Below are positions 1 to 8,457 of a DNA stretch of 64,000 bases, piece by piece (position 1 is the first letter of the stretch; every line of letters begins with the position of its first letter). The DNA comes from Elizabethkingia bruuniana (GTDB taxonomy: Bacteria; Bacteroidota; Bacteroidia; Flavobacteriales; Weeksellaceae). The notes below the pieces were generated by a model. The model worked only from the letters and a program-made list of their open reading frames with translations, was not told the origin of the DNA and did no database searches. Location of the stretch: positions 248,001-312,000 of the forward strand of contig NZ_CP014337.1 in assembly GCF_002024805.1 (NCBI RefSeq). Direction: 5' to 3'. Both the position numbers and the translations under genes were made by a program.

Positions 1-955
1 TCAGTTTGGCAACCATTGCAATCATTGCAGCGTTGTCGGTAGTATATTCAAATTTCGGAATGTAATAATTCCATCCTTTTTTCTCGGAAAGCTCTTTTAA
101 AGCACTTCTCAGTTTTGAGTTAGCAGATACACCGCCTGCAATAGCAATTTCTTTTACACCGTAATCATCAGCTGCTTTTTCCAGTTTTTTCAGAAGGATA
201 TCGATGATGTTTTTCTGAACAGAAGCACAAAGGTCATTCAGGTTTTCTTTAACGAAATCCGGATTCTTTTTTATTTCCTTCTGAAGGAAATACAACACTG
301 ATGTTTTTATTCCGCTGAAAGAATAATCATATCCCTCTAATCTGGGCTTGTTAAACTGAAATGCATTTTCATCTCCTTCTTTGGATAGCTTGTCTATAAT
401 AGGTCCGGCAGGATAATCCAGATCCATAATCTTACCTATTTTGTCAAAAGCCTCTCCGGCAGCATCATCTATTGTTCTGCCAAGAATTTCCATATCGAAA
501 TAATCTTTTACCAGTACAATCAGTGTATGTCCACCGCTTACAGTAAGGCAAATGAATGGAAATTTTGGTGGATTAGGATTAGCATCTTCAATGAAATGTG
601 CAAGGATATGTGCCTGAAGATGATTTACTTCTATCAACGGGACATCCAGAGACATCGCCAACGATTTAGCAAAGGAGGTTCCCACAAGAAGTGACCCCAA
701 AAGACCAGGTCCCCGGGTAAAACCTATGGCACAAATTTCATTTTGTTGTATATTTGCTTGGTTGAGTGCTTGGTGAACAACAGGGATAATATTTTGCTGA
801 TGCGCGCGGGATGCCAGTTCTGGGACAACGCCACCATATTCCAGATGAATTTTCTGGTTGGCTGCGATGTTGGACAAAATGCTATTCCCCTGTATGATGG
901 CAGCAGAAGTGTCATCACAAGAAGACTCAATACCTAAAATAACAGACTTGCTCAT
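1..955 (-). CDS. tsaD: tRNA threonylcarbamoyladenosine synthase TsaD (C-terminus cut by window edge)
   Basis: Translating the minus strand from the ATG at 953-955 gives MSKSVILGIESSCDDTSAA, the classic TsaD/Kae1/YgjD N-terminus of the ASKHA fold. It reads without a stop to the window edge and ends in TTDNAAMIAMVAKL, close to the family C-terminus. About 318 residues are visible, so roughly the last 20-25 are missing. TsaD acts with TsaB and TsaE in the cytoplasm to transfer threonylcarbamoyl from TC-AMP to A37 of tRNAs that read ANN codons. The gene is divergent from the tamB-like gene, with only two bases between the start codons, so each promoter must lie in or against the other gene. A perfect TAnnTTTG -7 element ends six bases before the ATG. 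Confidence 0.95.
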   Translation of the reverse strand, partial: MSKSVILGIESSCDDTSAAIIQGNSILSNIAANQKIHLEYGGVVPELASRAHQQNIIPVVHQALNQANIQQNEICAIGFTRGPGLLGSLLVGTSFAKSLAMSLDVPLIEVNHLQAHILAHFIEDANPNPPKFPFICLTVSGGHTLIVLVKDYFDMEILGRTIDDAAGEAFDKIGKIMDLDYPAGPIIDKLSKEGDENAFQFNKPRLEGYDYSFSGIKTSVLYFLQKEIKKNPDFVKENLNDLCASVQKNIIDILLKKLEKAADDYGVKEIAIAGGVSANSKLRSALKELSEKKGWNYYIPKFEYTTDNAAMIAMVAKL

Positions 956-957
956 AG

Positions 958-3900
958 ATGGCAAATTTAGAGAATAATAAGGACAATAACGAAAAACCGA
1001 TTGAAAAGCAGATCGGAAAAGCTGTAGATAAAACCATAGATACGGTTTCTAAAGCGGTAGATGATGCAGAACATTTTGCCGAGGACGTTGCAAAACAGGC
1101 AATAGAAGATGCATCACATTACAGCTGGTGGGCCAAACTATTATTGTACCTTTTTTATATAGGATTGGGTATTGTCGGCCTGTTTTTTATTGTTGTAAGT
1201 TTACCGGTCACGAAAGACTGGGCAGCTACCAAAGCTTTAGGCTCCCTCAATAAAGATTTCGGAATCGAAATTTCTAAAAAAAGTGTAAACCTTAATATCT
1301 TCGGAGATGTTACCATCGAAGGATTGGAAATAAAAGATCATAGAGGTTTTCCTTTTATAAAAGCAAAAGAATACCGGGCGAGTTCCGATTGGTTTTCTTT
1401 ACTGGATATTGGTTCTACCAACACTCTGGCTTTTAAGTCTATGATCTTAAAAAATGCTGATGTAAAAGTCATTACTTATAAAGGCGATTCTATAGACAAC
1501 TTTAACCGCTTTATCAGCAAATTCGACGACGGAAAGCCCAGAAATCCTAATAAGCCGATGTTCCAGCTGCGTTCCAGAGTACAGATTCTGGATAGTAAAA
1601 TTTCTATTGTCAATCAGAATCATACCGGAGAAGAAGCAAAATGGCTAACAGCAGATCATTTTAATCTTACAGCTCCTTTATTAAAAGTTAAAGGTCCTGA
1701 TGTAAGTGCACGGATCAATAACATGACCTTTCAGACAGTTCGTTGGGGGAAGAAGCACCTTGTGGAAACTTTCTCTACGGATTTCTCTTTGACCAAAGAA
1801 AAACTAACATTTAAAGATCTTACTTTAAATACTGATCATTCATTACTAATGGGAGATCTTGTTCTGAATCTGGATAAGAAAACCCACTTTGCAGATTTTA
1901 CCAACAAAGTTTTCTGGAATATGAAGCTGAAGTTAGGCAGTCAGGTAAGTGGTTATGATATAAGCTATTTTGTAGACAGATGGGATAACTATATACCGAT
2001 TAACATTTCTGGTAAAATGGATGGTCCTCTGAACAAATTTACGCTGAAGGATTTTTTAGTTCGCAGCAAAGATGTAAAGGTTCAGACTTCCAAAATGCAG
2101 GTGAAAGATCTCCTTAAAGGGAAGTATCATATTACCACAGATCAGATGTCTGCCGATTTTACATATCCGGATCTTCGCGCTATGCTGCCGAAGTTTATTT
2201 CTGGTAAAATGGGCAATTTTGCAGATGTTTTCCAGAATATAAAATTCAATGGTAAAGCAGACGTAGATCCGCATCGGGTAATTGCCAGTGGTAATCTGGT
2301 CACAGGAATAGGACAGGCTGAAATCAAAAGTGTAACTCTCTCGGATTATAGTTCAAAAGATCCAAAGTATGTGGGTGATATTTCTGTAAAAGATCTTAAT
2401 GTAACGGCATTTACGAAAAATAAAGATGTAGGACTTATTACAGGAAATATAAATGTAAACGGACAGGGATTTGATGTTAATACACTTTCGTTACAAACAA
2501 AATCCGATATACAGCGTATTCAGATTATGGGGAAAGATGTACACAATCTTTCTTTAGATGGTAATCTTGCTCAGCGGAAATATGATGGGCTTATCATTAT
2601 TAACGATGACCAGATTAAAGGTAATGTAAAAGGGCTAATCGACTTTAGCACCAAAAGAATACAGGCGGATGTAAAAAGCGAAATAGAATACCTTAACCTT
2701 AATTATTTTGGTAATAATGCCAATGCTAATGCCAGCGTAAGTGGCATTTTCGACGGTAAAATTTCGATGACGGATATTAATGACCTTAATCTGGATGCCA
2801 GTCTGGAAAATCTGAAATTTACTTCCTCCGATCAGAAATTTGAAATACCAAATGCCAATGTCAAAGCCTTTTTCGATAACGGAAACAGAATTATTGATGT
2901 AGATGCACCAGGCGCTGCAAAAGGTAAAATTGTAGGACGTTTTAATCTCGGAGATTTGGCCGGTATGGCACAAAGTGGTCTTGGGAATGTATTGGTAGGT
3001 TATCTGCCGAAAAAAATATACAAAGGACAGAATTTTGATCTGGAGTTCGATGTGCAGCAAAAGCTTATCAGCTATTTCTTACCAGACGTATATATACCTT
3101 CCGGAGCTCATGTTAAAGGAGCTTATATAGGTGATACCAATGATCTGAATTTGGATGCGGATGTACCAAGTCTGAAATATGTAATGACCAAGAAAGAAGA
3201 AATTAAGGAAGCCGACAGAGCATTGGCAAGACTTAATCCTCAGTATAAAATAGAAGAAAAAGCTGTTGTTACAGATAGTGCTGTTGTAGACAGTATTCAT
3301 CTGAAAATTAATACCGCACTCCCTCAGGAGCAGATTCTGGCAAATATCCAGAAAATAAAATACAACAAGAATATTGTAAGGGATATTGTGCTGAAAGGAA
3401 CTAATGAAGATGATAAAATTCTCCATATTGCTTCTAAATTTAAAGTCGGAAACGAATCACAGGATGCATCCGGAAAACTTAAAGAATATGTAGTCAACCT
3501 GAATCAGGTAACCGATCCCAACGGAGATATTGCTGTACGCTTTGAGCCAACATCCGTAAAACTGAATAAAGATACCTGGAGTGTGGACACGTCCGCAGAG
3601 CTCAACCATTCTATTGTTTACCGAAAGAAGCAAGGAGATTTTCTGGTGAGCAACCTTAGGTTATTTTCAGAAGAAAGCAGTATTCTGATTAACGGAATGT
3701 TTAAAGGCGGAAAAGATTTTGATACCGAAATAAAACTAGATAACCTGCAGTTAGCTAAAGTTCTGGCTTTCCTGCCGGGAGAAAATAGTATGGATATCCG
3801 TGGTATTGCCAATGGGTCCGCAAAGATCAAAATGAATAAAAATGATCTTCAGCCTATTGTTGATATTAAAGTTGAGGCTATTAAAATGAGTGGGCAGGAT

Positions 3901-5706
3901 GTAGGTAATCTTGTATTAAATGCTAAAAACAGCAGTGCTGTAAATGTTTATGATATAGATGCACATATTGCATCGGATTCCGGAGTATTGGGGGATAATA
4001 ATCTGGCGCTTCACGGAACAATTAATAACAACACGCCTTCCCCAACATTAGACCTTACAACATCGTTAAAAGATTTTAATATCGCATTTGCCGGAGAATT
4101 TGTAAAGAGTCTTTTTTCTAACCTGAGGGGTAAAGCTAACGGTGAAGTGAAAATATCGGGTCCGCTGAGTAATGTTGATTATTCCGGAGATATTTCAATG
4201 ACCGGACTTGGATTCAAATTTGTCTTTACAGGTGTAGATTACAATTTTGCAGATGCGGTAATTCCGGTTTCCAAAGGCCTGGTTGTACTGGACGGACTTA
4301 AAGTAAATGATGGAAGATCTAATTCTTCCGGGACTATAGCAGGAGCCATTAATTTTGAAAACCTTTCATCATTAGGAATCAACCTTATTATACAAGCAGA
4401 CGATTTATTATTGTTGAATACTTCTCAAAAAGATTTTGACACTTTCTGGGGAAGAGTTACTGCAAAAGGGATTATCAACATCTCAGGTTTATCTTCAAAA
4501 TTAAATATAGATGCCAAGGCTGCCGTTCTTGGCGGTAGCGAATTTACACTGAATACCAGTACTGCTTCTTCAGTTGAAGAATTTAAAATGCTGAGGTTCC
4601 TTAAAGTAGACGAAAAGACAGGAGAGGTTTCGATAGAACAAAAAGTAAATTCAGGAGCCAATATGAATATTGGTCTAATCCTGGATGTGGATAAAAATTC
4701 CACTGTAAATGTATTGGTAGGGGATAATGTTGGAAATATCAGCGTCAGAGGTATGGCCAATAACCTTAGGTTTAATATGAACCGTACCGGAATGATGTCG
4801 ATGAACGGAGTTTATGCTGTGGATAACGGTACCTTTGTTTCCAAAGCGATCTTGGAAAGAACATTCCAGATCCAGAAGGGAAGTAGTATCTCGTGGGACG
4901 GAAATGTAATGAACCCGGATCTCAATATTGTGGCAAATTACTACAGAGTTGTTACCAATCTTGGAGAATACCTTACTGTAGGAAAGCTTCAGCCTACGAA
5001 TGTTGAATTGCAGATTAAGATTAAAAACAAAATGCAGGAGCTGAACCGACAAGGTGCTATTGCAATGGATATTATATTACCGGATGCTTCCAGTCAGATT
5101 CGTGAAGCTTTGGCTTCTAAACTGAATACAGAAGACGAGAAGATTAAACAGATCGGTTCGGTACTTATTATGAACAGCTTCAATGTAACCTCCTCGTTAG
5201 ATGGAGTTACGATAGGGAATGCAGCGGTATCTACAGGCTACAGTATGCTGTTCAAGAATCTGGCATCAGTATTTAATGCCATTAGTAACGATTTCCAGAT
5301 CGATATGGATTATATTAAAGGAGATCAGGCATCCAATACAGGAGACCGTGCCAATACAAGCGTTAATCTTACCCTTTCTCCGCGTGTGAAAATTAAAACA
5401 GGTATTGGTATTCCGATCACCCGTACTGCCGATGTACAGAACAATTATCTTTCAGGTGAAGGCTCTATAGAATACGATGTTTCCAAGGGAAATGACGGAA
5501 GTCTCGTTCTTCATGCTTATTCCAAACCAGCCAATATTGGACTTGTAGTAGGATCTAATGCCAGTGATAATCAGAGTTATGGAGCCGGTGTAGCTTATAC
5601 CAGAAGTTTTAATAAGTTCAGTGAACTATTTGGAAAAAAGAAAAATAAAGAGAAGAAGAAGAATAAAACTGACACCAAAGCCGTTCAGGATTCTATAAGA
5701 AAGTAA
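958..5706 (+). CDS. TamB-like translocation/assembly module protein (DUF490/AsmA-like)
   Basis: A 1582-residue protein with a lysine-rich cytoplasmic N-terminus, one membrane anchor at about residues 59-82, and a very long periplasmic stretch of repeating beta-strand-rich segments. The C-terminal ~450 residues have the TamB/DUF490 character, with the NGVYAVDNGTFVSKAILERT region and a beta-barrel-like tail. TamB homologues bridge the inner and outer membranes and are linked to outer-membrane protein assembly or lipid transport. The length is typical of Bacteroidota members (about 1450-1700). The extreme C-terminus is a lysine-rich tail (KKKNKEKKKNK). There is no TamA/BamA-like gene next to it here. 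It may share regulation with divergent tsaD, since the starts are two bases apart. Confidence 0.85.
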   Translation: MANLENNKDNNEKPIEKQIGKAVDKTIDTVSKAVDDAEHFAEDVAKQAIEDASHYSWWAKLLLYLFYIGLGIVGLFFIVVSLPVTKDWAATKALGSLNKDFGIEISKKSVNLNIFGDVTIEGLEIKDHRGFPFIKAKEYRASSDWFSLLDIGSTNTLAFKSMILKNADVKVITYKGDSIDNFNRFISKFDDGKPRNPNKPMFQLRSRVQILDSKISIVNQNHTGEEAKWLTADHFNLTAPLLKVKGPDVSARINNMTFQTVRWGKKHLVETFSTDFSLTKEKLTFKDLTLNTDHSLLMGDLVLNLDKKTHFADFTNKVFWNMKLKLGSQVSGYDISYFVDRWDNYIPINISGKMDGPLNKFTLKDFLVRSKDVKVQTSKMQVKDLLKGKYHITTDQMSADFTYPDLRAMLPKFISGKMGNFADVFQNIKFNGKADVDPHRVIASGNLVTGIGQAEIKSVTLSDYSSKDPKYVGDISVKDLNVTAFTKNKDVGLITGNINVNGQGFDVNTLSLQTKSDIQRIQIMGKDVHNLSLDGNLAQRKYDGLIIINDDQIKGNVKGLIDFSTKRIQADVKSEIEYLNLNYFGNNANANASVSGIFDGKISMTDINDLNLDASLENLKFTSSDQKFEIPNANVKAFFDNGNRIIDVDAPGAAKGKIVGRFNLGDLAGMAQSGLGNVLVGYLPKKIYKGQNFDLEFDVQQKLISYFLPDVYIPSGAHVKGAYIGDTNDLNLDADVPSLKYVMTKKEEIKEADRALARLNPQYKIEEKAVVTDSAVVDSIHLKINTALPQEQILANIQKIKYNKNIVRDIVLKGTNEDDKILHIASKFKVGNESQDASGKLKEYVVNLNQVTDPNGDIAVRFEPTSVKLNKDTWSVDTSAELNHSIVYRKKQGDFLVSNLRLFSEESSILINGMFKGGKDFDTEIKLDNLQLAKVLAFLPGENSMDIRGIANGSAKIKMNKNDLQPIVDIKVEAIKMSGQDVGNLVLNAKNSSAVNVYDIDAHIASDSGVLGDNNLALHGTINNNTPSPTLDLTTSLKDFNIAFAGEFVKSLFSNLRGKANGEVKISGPLSNVDYSGDISMTGLGFKFVFTGVDYNFADAVIPVSKGLVVLDGLKVNDGRSNSSGTIAGAINFENLSSLGINLIIQADDLLLLNTSQKDFDTFWGRVTAKGIINISGLSSKLNIDAKAAVLGGSEFTLNTSTASSVEEFKMLRFLKVDEKTGEVSIEQKVNSGANMNIGLILDVDKNSTVNVLVGDNVGNISVRGMANNLRFNMNRTGMMSMNGVYAVDNGTFVSKAILERTFQIQKGSSISWDGNVMNPDLNIVANYYRVVTNLGEYLTVGKLQPTNVELQIKIKNKMQELNRQGAIAMDIILPDASSQIREALASKLNTEDEKIKQIGSVLIMNSFNVTSSLDGVTIGNAAVSTGYSMLFKNLASVFNAISNDFQIDMDYIKGDQASNTGDRANTSVNLTLSPRVKIKTGIGIPITRTADVQNNYLSGEGSIEYDVSKGNDGSLVLHAYSKPANIGLVVGSNASDNQSYGAGVAYTRSFNKFSELFGKKKNKEKKKNKTDTKAVQDSIRK
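962..969 (-). promoter_or_regulatory. Candidate -7 element of tsaD
   Basis: The minus strand reads TAAATTTG, a perfect match to the Bacteroidota -7 consensus TAnnTTTG. It ends six bases before the tsaD ATG and lies inside codons 2-4 of the divergent tamB-like gene. If used, the transcript would start at or next to the start codon. Confidence 0.45.
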
Positions 5707-5778
5707 CGCATCTATTTTGTTGTTTTTATCGTAATTGATTTTTTATAGTGCATTTATATTAAAAATCGTTAAAGTTTT

Positions 5779-5806
5779 TTGTTTAAAGTATATTTTCTTA
5801 AATTTG
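5779..5806 (+). promoter_or_regulatory. Promoter of the Lrp/AsnC gene
   Basis: TTG at 5779-5781 (-33 region) and TAAATTTG at 5799-5806 (-7 region, perfect TAnnTTTG) lie upstream of the ATG at 5854 in a very AT-rich stretch. This predicts a leader of about 40 nt. Confidence 0.55.
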
Positions 5807-5853
5807 CATTATAAATAAAGAATAATATTTTTTTTTAAATTAAAATAAAAATT

Positions 5854-6321
5854 ATGAACTATCAATTGGACGAAATAGACAACAAGATTCTTGGCTATTT
5901 AGTTGCAAATACGAGAATGCCTTTTACAGAAATTGCAAAATTAATGGATGTTTCTGCGGGGACTATTCACGTAAGAGTTAAGAAGATGGAAGATGCAGGA
6001 ATTATCCTGGGATCTTCTCTGAATATAGACTATGGGAAATTGGATTACCACTTTACTGCGTTTATCGGTATCCTGCTTACAAAGTCTAACAGAACGCAGG
6101 AGGTGTTAAAGGAATTAGCAAAAATCCCTAATGTAGTAGAGGCGAGTGTTATTTCCGGAAAATATAACATTTTTATTAAAATAAGAGCTAAAAACACAGA
6201 TGACGCTAAGCGCATTATTTATCAAATCGATGATATTGCAGATGTTATGCGTACAGAAAGTATGATTTCTATGGAAGAATACTTAAGTGATAAAAATCGT
6301 CTTATTCAGGCAATTATTTAA
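5854..6321 (+). CDS. Lrp/AsnC family transcriptional regulator
   Basis: 155 residues with the family's normal two-part layout. An N-terminal winged HTH covers about residues 4-60 (LDEIDNKILGYLVANTRMPF, then a recognition helix in the GTIHVRVKKMEDAGII stretch). A RAM/effector-binding alpha-beta domain covers about 65-150 (TAFIGILL, VVEASVISGKYNIFIKIRA). Members bind amino acids and control amino-acid metabolism or global responses as octameric assemblies. It is monocistronic: it has its own promoter upstream and a strong terminator directly after it. The ligand and targets cannot be read from the sequence. Confidence 0.92.
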   Translation: MNYQLDEIDNKILGYLVANTRMPFTEIAKLMDVSAGTIHVRVKKMEDAGIILGSSLNIDYGKLDYHFTAFIGILLTKSNRTQEVLKELAKIPNVVEASVISGKYNIFIKIRAKNTDDAKRIIYQIDDIADVMRTESMISMEEYLSDKNRLIQAII

Positions 6322-6347
6322 AACTTTATTTAATAAATTTACAGTAC

Positions 6348-6377
6348 AAAAGCTTTTGAATTTTCAAAAGCTTTTTT
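6348..6377 (+). terminator. Rho-independent terminator after the Lrp/AsnC gene
   Basis: Perfect 13-bp arms (AAAAGCTTTTGAA / TTCAAAAGCTTTT) with a 2-base loop, followed by a T-run, 27 bases after the stop codon. Confidence 0.75.
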
Positions 6378-6390
6378 ATTATTATTTTAT

Positions 6391-6774
6391 ATGGAAGAAC
6401 AGGACTATTTCGAAAACGAGCATGAGCCAAAACGCGGAACCCCTTTTTATTTAATATTGGGAGTTTTATTGTTATTATTGATTAATAATCTCAATGTAGA
6501 CTACATGACAGTAGGGATGAAAGAACAAATGCAGATACCACAATGGTATATTACGTTGCTGTTTAGTCTGGATGCGCTGGCTATTTTGTCATTAGTAGGG
6601 ATTTATTACTTCAGAAAAATTGCAGTCTATTTGTTTCCTGTGCTTATTATGATCCACTTTATCATTCACCTGAATTATCTGATGACATTCCTGTATACAG
6701 ATGTATTCATGATGTTCTTTTTTATTGGAGTAGGTCTGTTGGTATTTATTCCGAAGTGGAGGTCTTTTAAATAG
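6391..6774 (+). CDS. Small four-helix membrane protein, unknown function
   Basis: 127 residues. A short acidic N-terminus (EEQDYFENEHEPKRG) is followed by about four hydrophobic segments (roughly residues 20-34, 50-68, 73-92 and 97-120), so it is an integral inner-membrane protein. I do not recognise a named family and see no motif that suggests catalysis. It starts 14 bases after the end of the Lrp terminator. The spacing to the next gene (55 bases) would allow co-transcription. Confidence 0.7.
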   Translation: MEEQDYFENEHEPKRGTPFYLILGVLLLLLINNLNVDYMTVGMKEQMQIPQWYITLLFSLDALAILSLVGIYYFRKIAVYLFPVLIMIHFIIHLNYLMTFLYTDVFMMFFFIGVGLLVFIPKWRSFK

Positions 6775-6829
6775 TTTTTCAAATAACTTATTAACATTTT
6801 CAATCATTTTAACCCCCAGAATATTTGCT

Positions 6830-7174
6830 ATGAGAAAGTTTTTTGTATTTGTTACGGTTTTTAGCAGTTTGCTTTTTTTTGCAAAAAATGATGCACTTAA
6901 ACCAGATCCGTCTTTTAATAAAAACATTAAAATAGTTGCCGGACAAAAATATGCTTATGCAGAGGTTGTTTTTCAGCATTATTATAAAGATAAAACATGG
7001 GTAAATGGTAAATATGTTAGTGATAATATAAGAACAGACATTTCCAAAACAACCAATCCTTCACAAGCTCTGGATATTATGGGTGAAAATGGCTGGGAAC
7101 TGACAACCTCGTTTACCCGGAATTTTGACGGTGGATACGAATATTACTATTATTTTAAGAAAGCGATTAATTAA
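6830..7174 (+). CDS. Small exported protein, unknown function
   Basis: 114 residues with a likely N-terminal signal peptide (RKFFVFVTVFSSLLFF, cleavage near FFAK-NDA). The mature part of about 95 residues is aromatic-rich and contains SQALDIMGENGWELTTSF and a YEYYYYFKK end. The phrase 'NxMGxxGWELT' resembles small DUF4177-like domains, which are of unknown function. That resemblance is from memory and weak. It follows the small membrane protein gene on the same strand with no terminator seen between them. A strong hairpin terminator lies 267 bases downstream. Confidence 0.65.
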   Translation: MRKFFVFVTVFSSLLFFAKNDALKPDPSFNKNIKIVAGQKYAYAEVVFQHYYKDKTWVNGKYVSDNIRTDISKTTNPSQALDIMGENGWELTTSFTRNFDGGYEYYYYFKKAIN

Positions 7175-7821
7175 GAGGCTGTAATCTTTTGTTGCAATTA
7201 TCTTATCAGCTGCTTACAGTATTTTATCCGGATCCGTATTGCCTAAGATCACTGAAAAGAAAGTATCAGGATCAGAATCTTCTTTTTACGCAGGCAATAT
7301 GGTAGTGTTGTGCATTGATAATTCATAAAGTATACGACACAAGCCCCACTATTTATTATAGAATCCCAACAGCTTTTTGGAGTTTAATAGTCAAATAGGT
7401 GGCAAAAATCTTTGTAATGCTTGTTATTACTGATGATACATAAAGTTTATTGAAATTTGTTTCAATAAACTTTTTTTATGGCCGAAAATTCAAAAAAATG
7501 TTGTTGATGTATTGTCGAAGTTTGGATACAATGTCCTGTAGAAAATAGGAAAGTAAATAGTGGTTTCTTACCAAAAGCAAGGGAAAGACTTTTTTTACAA
7601 TGATATCTGTTCTATAAAAATTAAAAAACTGAAAAGTTTTCTTAGCCATAAAGCAGCTTCAATAATTGATTGTTGATAAGTTGCATTTCAGCATTGCTCA
7701 CTTCCTCTTTCAACCAATGTCGAAATATCACAAATTATTTTTCTAAAAAACGCCAACTATTTTTAATCACATTACCCTTTTTTTATGGCAAAAAGGAAAG
7801 GTTTGTGATCTTTCTTTGGTG
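7175..7821. other. Non-coding gap with no recognisable gene
   Basis: About 650 bases with stops in all frames and no domain I can recognise. It holds a strong hairpin terminator at 7442-7477. The stretch after it (7480-7800) may be worn-down coding DNA: short open stretches are broken by stops and frameshifts, but I cannot assign a parent gene. Confidence 0.4.
7442..7477 (+). terminator. Rho-independent terminator
   Basis: Perfect 14-bp arms (AAAGTTTATTGAAA / TTTCAATAAACTTT), a 4-base loop and a run of T. It is 267 bases past the last gene on the strand, so it may end a longer 3' untranslated region or an unrecognised transcript. Confidence 0.7.
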
Positions 7822-7938
7822 CATCATTTTTATCGAAAGATAGAACCTTCTAAAAATGGTATAATATCTATTGTCTTCCACGTTAAATAATATCAAATCG
7901 GATATATGTTTAAATACAAAAACTTATTTAACAAATAT

Positions 7939-7998
7939 GGATGCTGAAAAATGACAGATTTCTGTCATTTTTTAGCATAAATAAGCTTCTTACCTTTG
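7939..7998 (+). promoter_or_regulatory. Inverted repeat and promoter of module 1
   Basis: Arms at 7939-7958 and 7961-7980 form an imperfect inverted repeat with a 2-base centre. The -7 element TACCTTTG (perfect TAnnTTTG) follows at 7991-7998, exactly ten bases after the right arm. The right arm would cover the -33 region, so a bound dimer could block or recruit polymerase. In RNA form it could instead terminate readthrough from upstream. Confidence 0.65.
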
Positions 7999-8003
7999 TT
8001 TCT

Positions 8004-8195
8004 AACAAACACAAATGATCTTGTAGTCGAAATATTAAAGACTATTAAATCTATATTGTCTGAAAGATCATTCGATATTTTCAGATGTTAAGTTCAGGTT
8101 TTTTCTGGTATACCATTTCACATTTTTGAACTTTTTATAAGGTTTAAAGCCTTGCTAACAAGGCTTCGGAAGACCTATGTTAAATACAATGAATT
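8004..8195 (+). promoter_or_regulatory. Conserved ~190-nt leader of module 1
   Basis: The predicted transcript start near 8004 leaves about 190 nt before the peptide ATG, which is unusually long for this window (5-75 nt is common). It can fold a TCTGAAA/TTTCAGA stem (about 8058-8085). Just before the gene it can fold an AAGCCTTG/CAAGGCTT hairpin (about 8147-8166). The second copy changes the closing G-C of the latter to G-U, keeping the stem. This may be a cis-regulatory RNA. Confidence 0.4.
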
Positions 8196-8393
8196 ATGAA
8201 AGAGGAAGAAGAAAGTACAACTCCGGTTTATAAAGCCAACTACATTCCGCCTTTATTACATGTGATAGAGATAGAAATGGAATGTGGAATAGCCGCCGGA
8301 TCAGCACAAACTGTTTCACCGGATTTAGGTGGAAAAGTAAAGGAAGAATGGGAAACCGGGCTAGATGATGATCGCCCTGTTGAATGGTTATAA
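8196..8393 (+). CDS. Small acidic peptide preceding a fimbrillin-like lipoprotein (module 1)
   Basis: 65 residues with no signal peptide. The conserved N-terminal half has the core YKANYIPPLLHVIEIEMECG and then IAAGSA. A variable acidic linker follows, and the C-terminus is W-rich (EEWETG, PVEWL). It is paralogous to 10888-11082: the N-terminal halves are nearly identical and the C-terminal halves diverge except for the W/acidic ending. Similar small proteins occur, to my recollection, beside fimbrillin-like genes in Chryseobacterium and Elizabethkingia, with no known function. It lies 64 bases upstream of the lipoprotein gene, probably in one transcript. It could be a pilin-like subunit, chaperone or regulatory peptide; I cannot choose between them. 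Confidence 0.75.
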   Translation: MKEEEESTTPVYKANYIPPLLHVIEIEMECGIAAGSAQTVSPDLGGKVKEEWETGLDDDRPVEWL

Positions 8394-8457
8394 ACAGGCA
8401 ATTATAAGTTTCATTGTTTCATAAAAAAAATCATTATAAACAAAAACAACAAACAAA

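Larger units (their letters stand above)
7822..8306 (+). repeat. Duplicated module, copy 1: upstream region plus peptide 5' half
   Basis: Aligns with 10514-10998 at a constant offset of 2692 bases at each landmark I checked (ends, -7 element, peptide start). The alignment has only small balanced indels and mostly scattered substitutions. It covers an inverted repeat, a -7 element, a ~190-nt leader and the first ~37 codons of the peptide gene. Confidence 0.9.

Noticed and set aside
743-937. 64-codon plus-strand frame opposite tsaD
   Set aside because: Lies wholly within tsaD on the other strand, no homology; typical shadow frame.
7481-7508. Tiny frame beginning MAENSKKCC after the terminator
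   Set aside because: Only nine codons and no supporting signal; remains unexplained DNA, possibly gene debris.
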